Assembly: GCA_024959975.1 (NCBI GenBank)
Contig: JANXFM010000021.1
Coordinates: 1 to 17,191, forward strand
Source of the DNA: Flavobacteriales bacterium
GTDB taxonomy: Bacteria > Bacteroidota > Bacteroidia > Flavobacteriales > UBA7430
DNA: 17,191 bases
Reading direction: 5' to 3'
Shown here: positions 6,930 to 15,228 of the stretch, in pieces
How the letters are laid out: the number at the start of each line of letters is the position of its first letter
Position numbering within the stretch: the first letter of the stretch is position 1
The notes under the pieces: model-generated
What the model saw: the letters and a program-made list of their open reading frames with translations, nothing else
Told to the model about the DNA's origin: nothing
Database searches by the model: none
Position numbers and translations under genes: made by a program

Positions 6930-8380
6930 AACTACTTAAAGACATATTGTACAAGGTAGATCTGGATCACGTTCAGGGGAATACGAATATTGCTATTCCT
7001 CATTTGTGTTTTGATTCGCGTCAGGTGCAAAAAGATTCTCTTTTCATTGCCGTAAAAGGAAGCCTGTCTGATGGACATGATTACATAGAAAAGGCTGAAG
7101 AATCCGGTGCATTGGCTATTGTGTGCGAGGAACTTCCGGCAAAGATTAGCGAGGATGTTGTTTATGTTAAGGTAAAAGATTCTTCAAGAGCTTTGGGTGT
7201 TATTTCTTCTAATTTTTATGACAATCCATCGGAGAAAATAAAGTTAGTAGGTGTTACCGGAACGAACGGAAAAACGACGGTTGCAACGCTACTTCACAGC
7301 CTGTTTCAGGCATTGGGTCATAAGGTCGGATTGGTATCAACCGTAGTGTACAAGATAGGTTCAAGATCTATTAATGCAACGCATACCACTCCCGATGCCA
7401 TTCGTTTGAATGCCATGTTAAAGGAGATGATCGATGAAGGATGTAAATACTGCTTTATGGAAGTGAGCTCTCACGCCGTAGATCAGGGGCGTGTTGCAGG
7501 TTTGAATTTCGACATTGCCCTTTTTACAAACATCAGCCGCGACCATTTAGATTATCACAAAACTTACGATGAGTACATTGTAGCAAAGAAGAAATTCTTT
7601 GATGATTTAACACCTCAGGCCATTGCTATTGTTAATAAAGATGATAAGCATAGCAACACCATGTTGCACCATACAAAAGCAAAGAAGAAAACCTTTGCTT
7701 TAAGATCTACGGCAGATTACAAGTGCAAGATCATAGAAAATCAGTTCAGTGGTTTGCACTTGAATATCAATGGACAGGATGTTTACACAAAACTGATTGG
7801 AAGCTTTAACGCATCCAATTTATTATTGACTTACGCCACTGCTGTTGAATTGGGTGAAGATTCCCTTCAGATACTTACCGTTTTATCAGCTTTAAATGCC
7901 GTTGAGGGAAGATTTCAGCAGTTTAAATCTGACCATGGAATTACCTCAATTGTTGATTATGCACATACGCCGGATGCATTGCAAAATGTGCTAAAAACCA
8001 TTGCAGATATTCGAACAGGAAAAGAAAAGGTGGTTTGTATTGTAGGTTGTGGTGGCGATAGAGATACAGGGAAAAGACCATTGATGGCTCAAGCGGCTTG
8101 CCAGTGGGCAGATCAGGTTATTCTGACGTCTGATAATCCCAGAAGTGAGAATCCAAAAGCAATTATTAAAGCGATGAAAGATGGCTTAAATGCTTCTCAG
8201 ATGAAGAAGGTTTTAACGCTTGAAGACAGAGCGGAAGCCATAAAGTTGGGCGTAACTCTATGTTCGGAGGGAGATATTTTGTTGGTAGCCGGAAAAGGAC
8301 ACGAAAAGTATCAGGAAATCAAAGGTGAACGCCTTCCATTTGATGATGTGGCGATTTTAAAAGAGCATTTAAAAGACTAA
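6926..8380 (+). CDS. murE: UDP-N-acetylmuramoyl-L-alanyl-D-glutamate--2,6-diaminopimelate ligase MurE
   Basis: Cytoplasmic ATP-dependent ligase that adds the third residue of the peptidoglycan stem peptide. The 484 residues show the three-domain Mur ligase layout: an N-terminal UDP-binding domain with DSRQV near 31, ATP-binding GTNGKTT (112-118) followed by HTTPD, the segment with the expected carbamylated lysine (YHKTYDEYIVAKKKFF), and a C-terminal domain with VDYAHTPDAL and GCGGDRD. DNPR at 403-406 is the signature of enzymes selecting meso-diaminopimelate rather than lysine, and GHEKYQ near the end agrees. It overlaps ftsI by 4 nt and is followed by mraY after 3 nt. The substrate assignment to meso-DAP is strong by motif. 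Confidence 0.97.
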   Translation: MKLLKDILYKVDLDHVQGNTNIAIPHLCFDSRQVQKDSLFIAVKGSLSDGHDYIEKAEESGALAIVCEELPAKISEDVVYVKVKDSSRALGVISSNFYDNPSEKIKLVGVTGTNGKTTVATLLHSLFQALGHKVGLVSTVVYKIGSRSINATHTTPDAIRLNAMLKEMIDEGCKYCFMEVSSHAVDQGRVAGLNFDIALFTNISRDHLDYHKTYDEYIVAKKKFFDDLTPQAIAIVNKDDKHSNTMLHHTKAKKKTFALRSTADYKCKIIENQFSGLHLNINGQDVYTKLIGSFNASNLLLTYATAVELGEDSLQILTVLSALNAVEGRFQQFKSDHGITSIVDYAHTPDALQNVLKTIADIRTGKEKVVCIVGCGGDRDTGKRPLMAQAACQWADQVILTSDNPRSENPKAIIKAMKDGLNASQMKKVLTLEDRAEAIKLGVTLCSEGDILLVAGKGHEKYQEIKGERLPFDDVAILKEHLKD

Positions 8381-8383
8381 GAT

Positions 8384-9598
8384 ATGTTGTACTATTTATT
8401 CACATACTTACACGAGGCATTCAACTTTCCGGGAGCGGGAGTGTTTCAGTACATTTCTTTCAGAGCTGCCATGGCAGTGATTGTTTCTTTGTTGATCTCA
8501 ATGATCTTCGGGAAGCGTATCATCCGTATTTTGGCGCGAAAACAAGTTGGGGAAAGTGTTAGAGATCTTGGTTTAGAAGGTCAGGCTGAGAAGGCCGGGA
8601 CACCTACTATGGGAGGGATTATCATATTGAGTTCCATTTTAATACCAACGATTCTATTTGCTAAGCTCGACAATATTTATGTCATCCTGATGATTATTAC
8701 AACCGTTTGGATGGGTTTCATCGGTTTCTTAGATGATTACATCAAAGTATTTAAAAAGGATAAAAAAGGCTTGGCAGGGAAATTCAAGATCTTAGGTCAG
8801 GTTTCTTTAGGCTTAATCGTGGGTTCTATTCTTTATTTTCACCCGGATGTGGTCATGCGTGAACAGGTGAGTACCGTAAATGAATCGGCCCAGGTAGCGT
8901 TTGTGCAAGAAGATGTGAAGTCGACCATGACAACCATTCCTTTTGTAAAAAATAACGAATTTGATTATTCAGATCTATTGTCTTGGCTTGGCGAGAAAGC
9001 TCAGGATTGGGCCTGGTTGATTTTTATTCCAATGGTAATTTTTATTGTAACAGCCGTTTCCAACGGAGCTAATTTAACCGATGGAATTGATGGCTTAGCA
9101 ACAGGAACTTCCGCCATTATTGGCCTGGTCTTAGCCATTTTTGCCTACGTGTCGGGTAACATCATTTTCGCAGATTATCTCAATATCATGTACATCCCGA
9201 ATTCGGGTGAACTCGTAATATTTATTGGTGCTTTTGTTGGTGCCTGTGTAGGGTTTTTGTGGTACAATTCATATCCGGCACAAGTGTTTATGGGCGATAC
9301 AGGTAGTTTGGCTATCGGTGGTATTATTGCTGTTTTTGCCATAGCTATTCGTAAGGAGCTTTTGATACCTATTATTTGTGGGGTCTTTTTAGTAGAAAAT
9401 TTATCGGTGGTACTGCAAGTATCTTATTTCAAATACACCAGAAAAAAATACGGTGAAGGAAAGCGCATCTTCTTGATGTCTCCACTTCATCATCATTATC
9501 AAAAAGCAGGGTTGCATGAAAGTAAAATTGTGACTCGTTTTTGGATTGTGGGAATCATGTTGGCCATTTTAAGTTTTGTAACCCTAAAACTTCGTTAA
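8384..9598 (+). CDS. mraY: Phospho-N-acetylmuramoyl-pentapeptide transferase MraY
   Basis: Polytopic inner-membrane enzyme that transfers phospho-MurNAc-pentapeptide to undecaprenyl phosphate to form lipid I. Conserved sites are visible: KAGTPTMGG (70-78), the paired Asp117-Asp118 in LDDY, NLTDGIDG (230-237), FMGDTGS (302-308, catalytic-site Asp305) and SPLHHHYQKAG with the His triplet at 369-371. At 404 residues it is longer than the roughly 360 of E. coli. The extra length is mainly a non-cytoplasmic loop at about 152-205 (VVMREQVSTVNESAQVAF and on), as I recall for Bacteroidota MraY. It sits three bases after murE and three before murD. Confidence 0.97.
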   Translation: MLYYLFTYLHEAFNFPGAGVFQYISFRAAMAVIVSLLISMIFGKRIIRILARKQVGESVRDLGLEGQAEKAGTPTMGGIIILSSILIPTILFAKLDNIYVILMIITTVWMGFIGFLDDYIKVFKKDKKGLAGKFKILGQVSLGLIVGSILYFHPDVVMREQVSTVNESAQVAFVQEDVKSTMTTIPFVKNNEFDYSDLLSWLGEKAQDWAWLIFIPMVIFIVTAVSNGANLTDGIDGLATGTSAIIGLVLAIFAYVSGNIIFADYLNIMYIPNSGELVIFIGAFVGACVGFLWYNSYPAQVFMGDTGSLAIGGIIAVFAIAIRKELLIPIICGVFLVENLSVVLQVSYFKYTRKKYGEGKRIFLMSPLHHHYQKAGLHESKIVTRFWIVGIMLAILSFVTLKLR

Positions 9599-9601
9599 AA
9601 G

Positions 9602-10918
9602 ATGATTGCTGTATTAGGAGCCGGAGAAAGTGGAGTGGGAGCAGCACTCTTAGCCAAACAAAAAGGCTATGAGGTTTTTGTGAGTGACTTTGGAACGGTA
9701 AAGGAATCATTCCAAAAGGAGTTAACAGAAAATGGTTTTGAATGGGAGCAGGGTCAGCATAGTGAAGAGAAAATACTCTCTGCAGAAATGCTGATTAAAA
9801 GCCCTGGGATTCCCGAAACAAAGCTCATTGCCAAAGCAAGAGCTAAGGGCATAGAAGTTCTTTCAGAGATTGAGTTTGCTTCGCGTTTTAGCGAAGGTAA
9901 GATCGTAGCGATAACAGGTAGTAATGGTAAAACCACTACGGCAAGTTTAATCGATCACCTTTTAAAAGGTGCAGGATTAGATGTGGTGCTTGCAGGAAAT
10001 GTTGGGGCTAGTTTTGCGCGTTGTCTGGCAAATTCCGACCACGATTATTGGGTTTTAGAACTCAGTAGTTTTCAGCTGGATGATATTCGTCAGTTTAAAC
10101 CATACATCGCCATATTATTGAATTTGAGTCCCGATCATTTAGATCGTTACGATGGCAAAATGGAGAATTATGTAGCCGCAAAGATGCGTATTACAGAAAA
10201 TCAAACGCAAGAAGACTATTTCATCTATTGGGATGATGACGAATGGATAAAAAAGAATTTAGAAAAAGTAAAAGCAAATAAACTTCCTCTTGGTCAAAAA
10301 ACCGTAACAGAGGGAGCTTATTTAGAGAACAAACAGATTAATATTAACATTAACAGAGAGCAGTTAACTATGACAATTCACGAACTAGCATTACAAGGAA
10401 AGCACAACTGTTATAATTCTATGGCAGGTGGTATTGCTGCAAAATTGTTGGGAATAACCAATGATGTTGTACGCGATTGCTTATCAGATTTCGAAAAAAT
10501 TGAACACCGCTTAGAGCCCGTACTTAAAGTGTATGGCGTTGATTACATCAACGACTCTAAGGCGACAAACGTTAATGCCGTCTGGTATGCTTTAGATAGC
10601 ATGAATAAGCCGGTAGTTTGGATCTGTGGTGGTGTTGATAAAGGAAATGATTACGAGGGCCTCTTGCCTTTGGTAAAAGATAAGGTAAAAGCTATTGTTT
10701 GTCTGGGTACGGATAATTCTAAGCTTATCAGGACTTTTGGCGGCGTTGTAGAGCTTATTCAGGATACAGCTTCTATGGAAGATGCCGTAAAAGCAGCTTA
10801 TCGATTTGCAGAAAAAGGAGATGCAGTATTGTTATCTCCGGCATGTGCCAGTTTCGATCTGTTTGCCAATTACGAAGACCGGGGTCGTCAGTTTAAGAAA
10901 CAAATAAGATTACTTTAA
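9602..10918 (+). CDS. murD: UDP-N-acetylmuramoyl-L-alanine--D-glutamate ligase MurD
   Basis: Cytoplasmic ligase adding D-glutamate to UDP-MurNAc-L-alanine. The 438 residues fit the family. The N-terminus is a short Rossmann-like UDP-binding domain (IAVLGAGESGVGAALLA). The P-loop is GSNGKTT (106-112). YDGKMENYVAAKMRI holds the lysine expected to be carbamylated. The C-terminal domain shows NDSKATNVNAVWYAL, ICGGVDKGNDY and LLSPACASFDLFANYEDRG, which are typical of MurD. It starts three bases after mraY and ends three bases before ftsW, so co-transcription is certain in practice. No unusual change was noticed. Confidence 0.97.
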   Translation: MIAVLGAGESGVGAALLAKQKGYEVFVSDFGTVKESFQKELTENGFEWEQGQHSEEKILSAEMLIKSPGIPETKLIAKARAKGIEVLSEIEFASRFSEGKIVAITGSNGKTTTASLIDHLLKGAGLDVVLAGNVGASFARCLANSDHDYWVLELSSFQLDDIRQFKPYIAILLNLSPDHLDRYDGKMENYVAAKMRITENQTQEDYFIYWDDDEWIKKNLEKVKANKLPLGQKTVTEGAYLENKQINININREQLTMTIHELALQGKHNCYNSMAGGIAAKLLGITNDVVRDCLSDFEKIEHRLEPVLKVYGVDYINDSKATNVNAVWYALDSMNKPVVWICGGVDKGNDYEGLLPLVKDKVKAIVCLGTDNSKLIRTFGGVVELIQDTASMEDAVKAAYRFAEKGDAVLLSPACASFDLFANYEDRGRQFKKQIRLL

Positions 10919-10921
10919 GAG

Positions 10922-12085
10922 TTGAAATGGGTAAACTACATAAAGGGTGATAAGTACATTTGGGCGATAGCGATCTTGCTCTCATTAGTCTCTATTGTTT
11001 TAGTGTACAGCTCCAGTAGTCATCTGGCCTTTGCTTACAAGCAGGGGAATACGTTTTCTTTTTTAGTGAAACATCTTATTCATTTGGGAATCGGTTTTTT
11101 TATTATGTGGGCTTTGTCCAGAGTACCATTTAAATATTTTTACAATAGTTCGATAATAATTTTTGGATTGGCACTTGTTTTAATCTGCTGGGCTATTAGT
11201 GGAGGTGAAACCATTGGTGGGGCCAATGCCAGTAGATGGATCCGTATTGCTGGATTTACCTTTCAACCCTCGGAGTTGGCAAAGCTTGCATTGTTTGTGT
11301 TATTAGCTCGTAATTTGGTTCATTTTAGAGATAAATTGCATTCATTTAAGCAGTCTTTTTTCCCCATTTTGGGACCTGTAATATTGATTTGTGCATTGAT
11401 ATTGCCCTCTAATTTTTCTACTGCTGCCATCATATTTATGATCAGTTTTCTGATTATGTTTATTGGAAGGTATTCTTTGAAGTCGCTGGGTGCGATGGTG
11501 GGGATAGGGGTCGTCTTTCTAAGCTTGTTTTATTTGATGGTTACTACTTACCCGAATATTAGCAATCGTGTGGATACCTGGAAAGCTCGGATAGAATCTT
11601 TTACTGATGAAAATAGTGAAGGAAATTATCAGGTAAACCATGCTAAAACAGCCATCGCTCGTGGAGGAGTGTGGGGTCAGGGTCCGGGAAAAAGTGTTCA
11701 GAAGTATTTTTTACCTCAATCTTCATCAGATTTTATTTATGCTGTCATCGTTGAAGAATATGGAAGAGTAGGAGGGTTGTTTGTAATCATTTTGTATTTG
11801 ATGTTGCTCTTTAGAGTGTTGAGAATAGCTAGTAAAAGTGATGACGATTTTGCCATTTTGATGGCTATAGGATTAGGCTTTTCCATTATCTCGCAGGCCT
11901 TTATTAATATGGCGGTGGCGGTAAACTTACTACCCGTTACAGGACAGACTTTACCCTTAATAAGTGCGGGAGGTTCATCGGTATGGATGACTTGCGCGGC
12001 AATAGGATTGATATTGAGTATTAGTAATAGCATACAACCACAACTTGAAAATCTAGCAAATGATGAAGAAGCGATTCTTAATTAG
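10922..12085 (+). CDS. ftsW: Septal peptidoglycan glycosyltransferase FtsW
   Basis: SEDS-family membrane enzyme that polymerises lipid II at the septum with FtsI. The 387 residues contain about ten hydrophobic segments. Family motifs include GGANASRWIRI with FQPSELAKLALF downstream, GVWGQGPG, and SSDFIYAVIVEEYG, where Asp270 corresponds to the catalytic acidic residue region. The C-terminal NLLPVTGQTLPLISAGGSS is the classic SEDS signature. The TTG at 10922 is the start: the murD stop is in the same frame two codons upstream, and the next possible start would remove part of the first membrane helix. The last 26 nt overlap murG, an unusually long overlap for this operon. FtsW rather than RodA is inferred from dcw location. 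Confidence 0.95.
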   Translation: MKWVNYIKGDKYIWAIAILLSLVSIVLVYSSSSHLAFAYKQGNTFSFLVKHLIHLGIGFFIMWALSRVPFKYFYNSSIIIFGLALVLICWAISGGETIGGANASRWIRIAGFTFQPSELAKLALFVLLARNLVHFRDKLHSFKQSFFPILGPVILICALILPSNFSTAAIIFMISFLIMFIGRYSLKSLGAMVGIGVVFLSLFYLMVTTYPNISNRVDTWKARIESFTDENSEGNYQVNHAKTAIARGGVWGQGPGKSVQKYFLPQSSSDFIYAVIVEEYGRVGGLFVIILYLMLLFRVLRIASKSDDDFAILMAIGLGFSIISQAFINMAVAVNLLPVTGQTLPLISAGGSSVWMTCAAIGLILSISNSIQPQLENLANDEEAILN

Positions 12086-13160
12086 TGGTGGTGGCACAGG
12101 GGGGCATATCTTTCCGGCTCTTGCGATAGCAAAAGAAATTGAGCGCCGTTATCCGGAAAGTATGTTGCTTTTTGTGGGAGCATCAGATCGCATGGAGATG
12201 GAGAAAATTCCTGCTGCAGGTTACTCTGTTAAAGGTTTGTGGATATCAGGATTTCAACGTTCTCTGTCGTTTAAAAATTTACTCTTTCCTGTCAAGTTAA
12301 TTTTTAGTGTGCTTCGATCTTTTTTTATTGTGCTTCGCTTTAAGCCCAATGTGGTTATTGGTACGGGAGGTTATGCTAGTGGCCCTGTTTTGTGGGTAGC
12401 ATCTTTGTTAAAGATCCCGACCCTTATTCAGGAACAAAATTCTTACCCCGGAGTTACTAATAAGATCTTATCTTCTAAGGTAAATCAGATTTGTGTAGCC
12501 TATTCGGGCTTGGAAAGGTTCTTCCCCAAAGAGAAGATTCAGTTAACAGGAAACCCGATCCGTGCTGAAATTGAGTTTGGAGTTTATGATAGATCGGAAG
12601 TTTTGAGCGCTTATGGTTTGGTAAAAGACAAACCGGTGGTTTTGGTTATTGGAGGTAGTTTGGGGTCGAAGCGTATCAACGAAACCATACTTGAAAATAT
12701 TTCCTGGTTTAAAGAGAATGAAGTGCAGTTGGTCTGGCAAACAGGGATGTTGTACTATGACAGGTGTAAGTCTGCTCAAACGGATTTGGGTAAATCGGGT
12801 AAAGTACAAGCATTTATTACCGAAATGGGACCGGCTCTGGCTGCAGCAGATGTGGTTATTTCTCGGGCTGGAGCGATTGCTTTATCTGAGCTTTGCTCTT
12901 TAGGGAAAGCCTGTGTTTTAGTGCCTTCACCAAATGTTGCCGAAGATCATCAGAAGAAAAATGCTTTGGCATTATCAGGAAATGATGCAGCCATTTTGGT
13001 GGAAGAAAAAAATATGGATACGCAACTTTTCCGAGTACTTGATTTATTGATGAATGATGTTGAGAAGCAAAAGCAATTGGCTGCTAATTGTAAGAAAATG
13101 GATAAGCCAAAAGCAGCAGAAAGGATTGTAGATATTATTGAAGAACTTAGTAATGATTAA
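12060..13160 (+). CDS. murG: UDP-N-acetylglucosamine--lipid I N-acetylglucosaminyltransferase MurG
   Basis: Peripheral inner-membrane GT-B glycosyltransferase that converts lipid I to lipid II. It has 366 residues. The N-terminal G-loop GGGTGGH (10-16) binds the acceptor diphosphate. A second glycine-rich segment, GGSLGSKRINE, begins at 198. The UDP-GlcNAc site SRAGAIALSEL (268-278) includes Glu277, and PSPNVAEDHQKKNA follows. The region around 85-100 (FFIVLRFKPNVVIGTGGY) includes the hydrophobic and basic surface expected to contact the membrane. Two adjacent ATGs exist at 12060 and 12063; either keeps the G-loop. The start lies inside the end of ftsW, and the stop overlaps murC by 8 nt. Confidence 0.97.
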   Translation: MMKKRFLISGGGTGGHIFPALAIAKEIERRYPESMLLFVGASDRMEMEKIPAAGYSVKGLWISGFQRSLSFKNLLFPVKLIFSVLRSFFIVLRFKPNVVIGTGGYASGPVLWVASLLKIPTLIQEQNSYPGVTNKILSSKVNQICVAYSGLERFFPKEKIQLTGNPIRAEIEFGVYDRSEVLSAYGLVKDKPVVLVIGGSLGSKRINETILENISWFKENEVQLVWQTGMLYYDRCKSAQTDLGKSGKVQAFITEMGPALAAADVVISRAGAIALSELCSLGKACVLVPSPNVAEDHQKKNALALSGNDAAILVEEKNMDTQLFRVLDLLMNDVEKQKQLAANCKKMDKPKAAERIVDIIEELSND

Positions 13161-14499
13161 GCTAGATCATATAGAACGTATTTATTTTCTTGGAATCGGA
13201 GGAATAGGTATGAGTGCTCTGGCTCGTTATTTTGTGGCTAAGGATTTTGAAGTAGCAGGCTACGATAGAACTCAGGCAGAGCTATGTATTTCTTTAGAGC
13301 ATGCCTCATGTGAGATCTCGTATGAGGATGATCTGGCAACAATTCCTGCCTCATTTAGAGATAAGAAAAACACTCTGGTGGTTTACACGCCGGCAATTCC
13401 AAAAAATAATAAGCTGATAAAGTATTTTCAGGATGAAGGTTATCTGCTTGGTAAGCGTGCCGAAATTCTAGGTGCCATCACCAAAAATTTACAATGCTTA
13501 GCTATCGCAGGAACGCACGGAAAGACTACTATTTCGAGTTTACTATCTTATATTTTGAGTGATAACCTTGTGGACTGTTCGGCGTTTTTAGGAGGTATTG
13601 CTACTGATTTTGATTCAAATTTAAGAATAGGTTCTGCAGCTATTGCTGTTGTGGAGGCTGACGAATTTGATCGTTCATTTTTAAAGCTTTCGCCTAACTG
13701 GGCACTCATAAGTTCTATGGATGCCGATCACTTAGATATTTATGGTACTGCTCGTCATCTCGAAGAATCTTTCCGGTTATTTTCAGATAAAGTAGAAGAT
13801 GGAAACCTTATTGCTAAGGAAGGATTAAATGTGCCATCGAAGTACAGCTATGCTTTAGATTCTGACACAGCAGATTTTTCTGCTGTAAATATTCGTGTAG
13901 AAAATGGTGCTTATTATTTTGATCTGATTTATCCCAAAGGTGTTTGTAAGAATGTAATTACAGGCTTACCCGGAATTCATAATGTGGAGAACGCTTTGGC
14001 AGCATTTGCCATGGCCTATTTTCAAGGTATTTCTACGAAGGGGATTGTCGATTCCATCGCTTCTTTTTCCGGAGTAAAAAGACGTTTTGAATACCATGTT
14101 AAAACAGATCATCAGATTTATATTGATGATTATGCACATCATCCAAAAGAGATTGAAGTAGCCATTCGTTCCGTCAGAGATTTGTTTCCAAACAAAGAGC
14201 TTACCGTTGTTTTTCAGCCACACCTATTTACGCGAACACGCGATTTTATGGATGATTTTGCCCGAGAATTGTCGGCTGCTGATAGAGTAATGTTGTTGGA
14301 TATTTATCCGGCCAGAGAACTACCTGTTGAGGGAGTAAATTCTCAGGTTTTATTGGAGAAAATTACCTGTAAACAGAAAGGTGTTTATGCGATGTCTGAA
14401 TTTCCTGAAGCAATAGCTAAAACAGATGTGCTGATGACACTTGGAGCCGGAGATATTGATGTTTTAATTCAACCTATTAAAAAGTATTTAGTATCGTGA
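13153..14499 (+). CDS. murC: UDP-N-acetylmuramate--L-alanine ligase MurC
   Basis: First amino-acid-adding Mur ligase, joining L-alanine to UDP-MurNAc in the cytoplasm. The ATG at 13153 gives 448 residues beginning MIKLDHIERIYFLGIGGIGMS, with the Rossmann GIGGIGMS at the usual distance from the N-terminus. A TTG fifteen bases upstream is in frame but would add five atypical residues. The ATP site is GTHGKTT (120-126), the His form typical of MurC. EADEFDRSFL, SSMDADHLDIYG, DDYAHHPKEI and FQPHLFTRT follow in order. It overlaps murG by 8 nt and its TGA overlaps the ftsQ GTG by 4 nt. Confidence 0.97.
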   Translation: MIKLDHIERIYFLGIGGIGMSALARYFVAKDFEVAGYDRTQAELCISLEHASCEISYEDDLATIPASFRDKKNTLVVYTPAIPKNNKLIKYFQDEGYLLGKRAEILGAITKNLQCLAIAGTHGKTTISSLLSYILSDNLVDCSAFLGGIATDFDSNLRIGSAAIAVVEADEFDRSFLKLSPNWALISSMDADHLDIYGTARHLEESFRLFSDKVEDGNLIAKEGLNVPSKYSYALDSDTADFSAVNIRVENGAYYFDLIYPKGVCKNVITGLPGIHNVENALAAFAMAYFQGISTKGIVDSIASFSGVKRRFEYHVKTDHQIYIDDYAHHPKEIEVAIRSVRDLFPNKELTVVFQPHLFTRTRDFMDDFARELSAADRVMLLDIYPARELPVEGVNSQVLLEKITCKQKGVYAMSEFPEAIAKTDVLMTLGAGDIDVLIQPIKKYLVS

Positions 14500-15224
14500 G
14501 GAAGTTTTTAAACATAACATACTTTTTACTAATCATAGCTATGCTATCTTTTTTGTCCTGGACAAGCCGGGAGAGTTTGAATGATGTAGCGTGTCAAAAG
14601 GTAGAAATACAGGTAGATACAGAGGAGGGTTTGTTTTTTGTAGATGCCGAAATGGTGGGGGCTATGCTCCTCGAAAAAGAGGATTCTATTCTTGGAAAAA
14701 CCTATGAAGATATAAACATCTATTTGTTAGAAGAATTCCTGGATACTCATCCTAATATTAAGAAAGCAGAATTATATTTAACAATCGATGGCAATTTGTG
14801 CGTTGATGTGAAGCAACGTAAGCCTATAGTGCGAGTTTTTGAAGAGAATGACTCCTATTATCTGGATCAGGAAATTATGCAATTTTCACTCTCTGAGAAA
14901 TACAGTGCCAGAGTCTTACAAGTATACTGGTCAGAAATTACAGAGGAGCGTAAGACAATATTAGCTTCAGTTGTAGACCTTATCGATGCGGACGAATTTT
15001 TGAAAGCACAGATTACAGCCATTGCGTTTGATGAAACAGATGAACTTATTGTTTATCCGCGTGTGGGAGATCATAAAATTATTTTGGGCGAGGCTCAGAA
15101 TTTGGTGAAGAAGTTTGAAAAATTGAAAGTTTTTTATCGTCACGGATTGGAGAAAGTAGGTTGGGACAGATATTCTCACATCAACCTAAAGTTTAAAGAT
15201 CAGGTGGTATGTACAAAAAGATAA
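14496..15224 (+). CDS. ftsQ: Cell division protein FtsQ
   Basis: Bitopic division protein that links the early ring to the FtsL/FtsB-like complex. The 242 residues have a very short cytoplasmic tail, one membrane helix (about 5-22) and a periplasmic part: a POTRA-like domain (about 36-110, with LDTHPNIKKAELYL and VDVKQRKPIVRV) and a C-terminal beta domain. FtsQ diverges fast, so the call leans on topology, the POTRA-like pattern and its place between murC and ftsA. The start is GTG at 14496, overlapping the murC TGA as GTGA; the next in-frame ATG would fall inside the membrane helix. The ftsA start follows 4 nt after the stop. Confidence 0.92.
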   Translation: MRKFLNITYFLLIIAMLSFLSWTSRESLNDVACQKVEIQVDTEEGLFFVDAEMVGAMLLEKEDSILGKTYEDINIYLLEEFLDTHPNIKKAELYLTIDGNLCVDVKQRKPIVRVFEENDSYYLDQEIMQFSLSEKYSARVLQVYWSEITEERKTILASVVDLIDADEFLKAQITAIAFDETDELIVYPRVGDHKIILGEAQNLVKKFEKLKVFYRHGLEKVGWDRYSHINLKFKDQVVCTKR

Positions 15225-15228
15225 AGAA

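Noticed and set aside
13138..13152. Longer murC from TTG at 13138
   Set aside because: An ATG five codons later gives the standard MurC N-terminus ahead of the GIGGIGMS motif.
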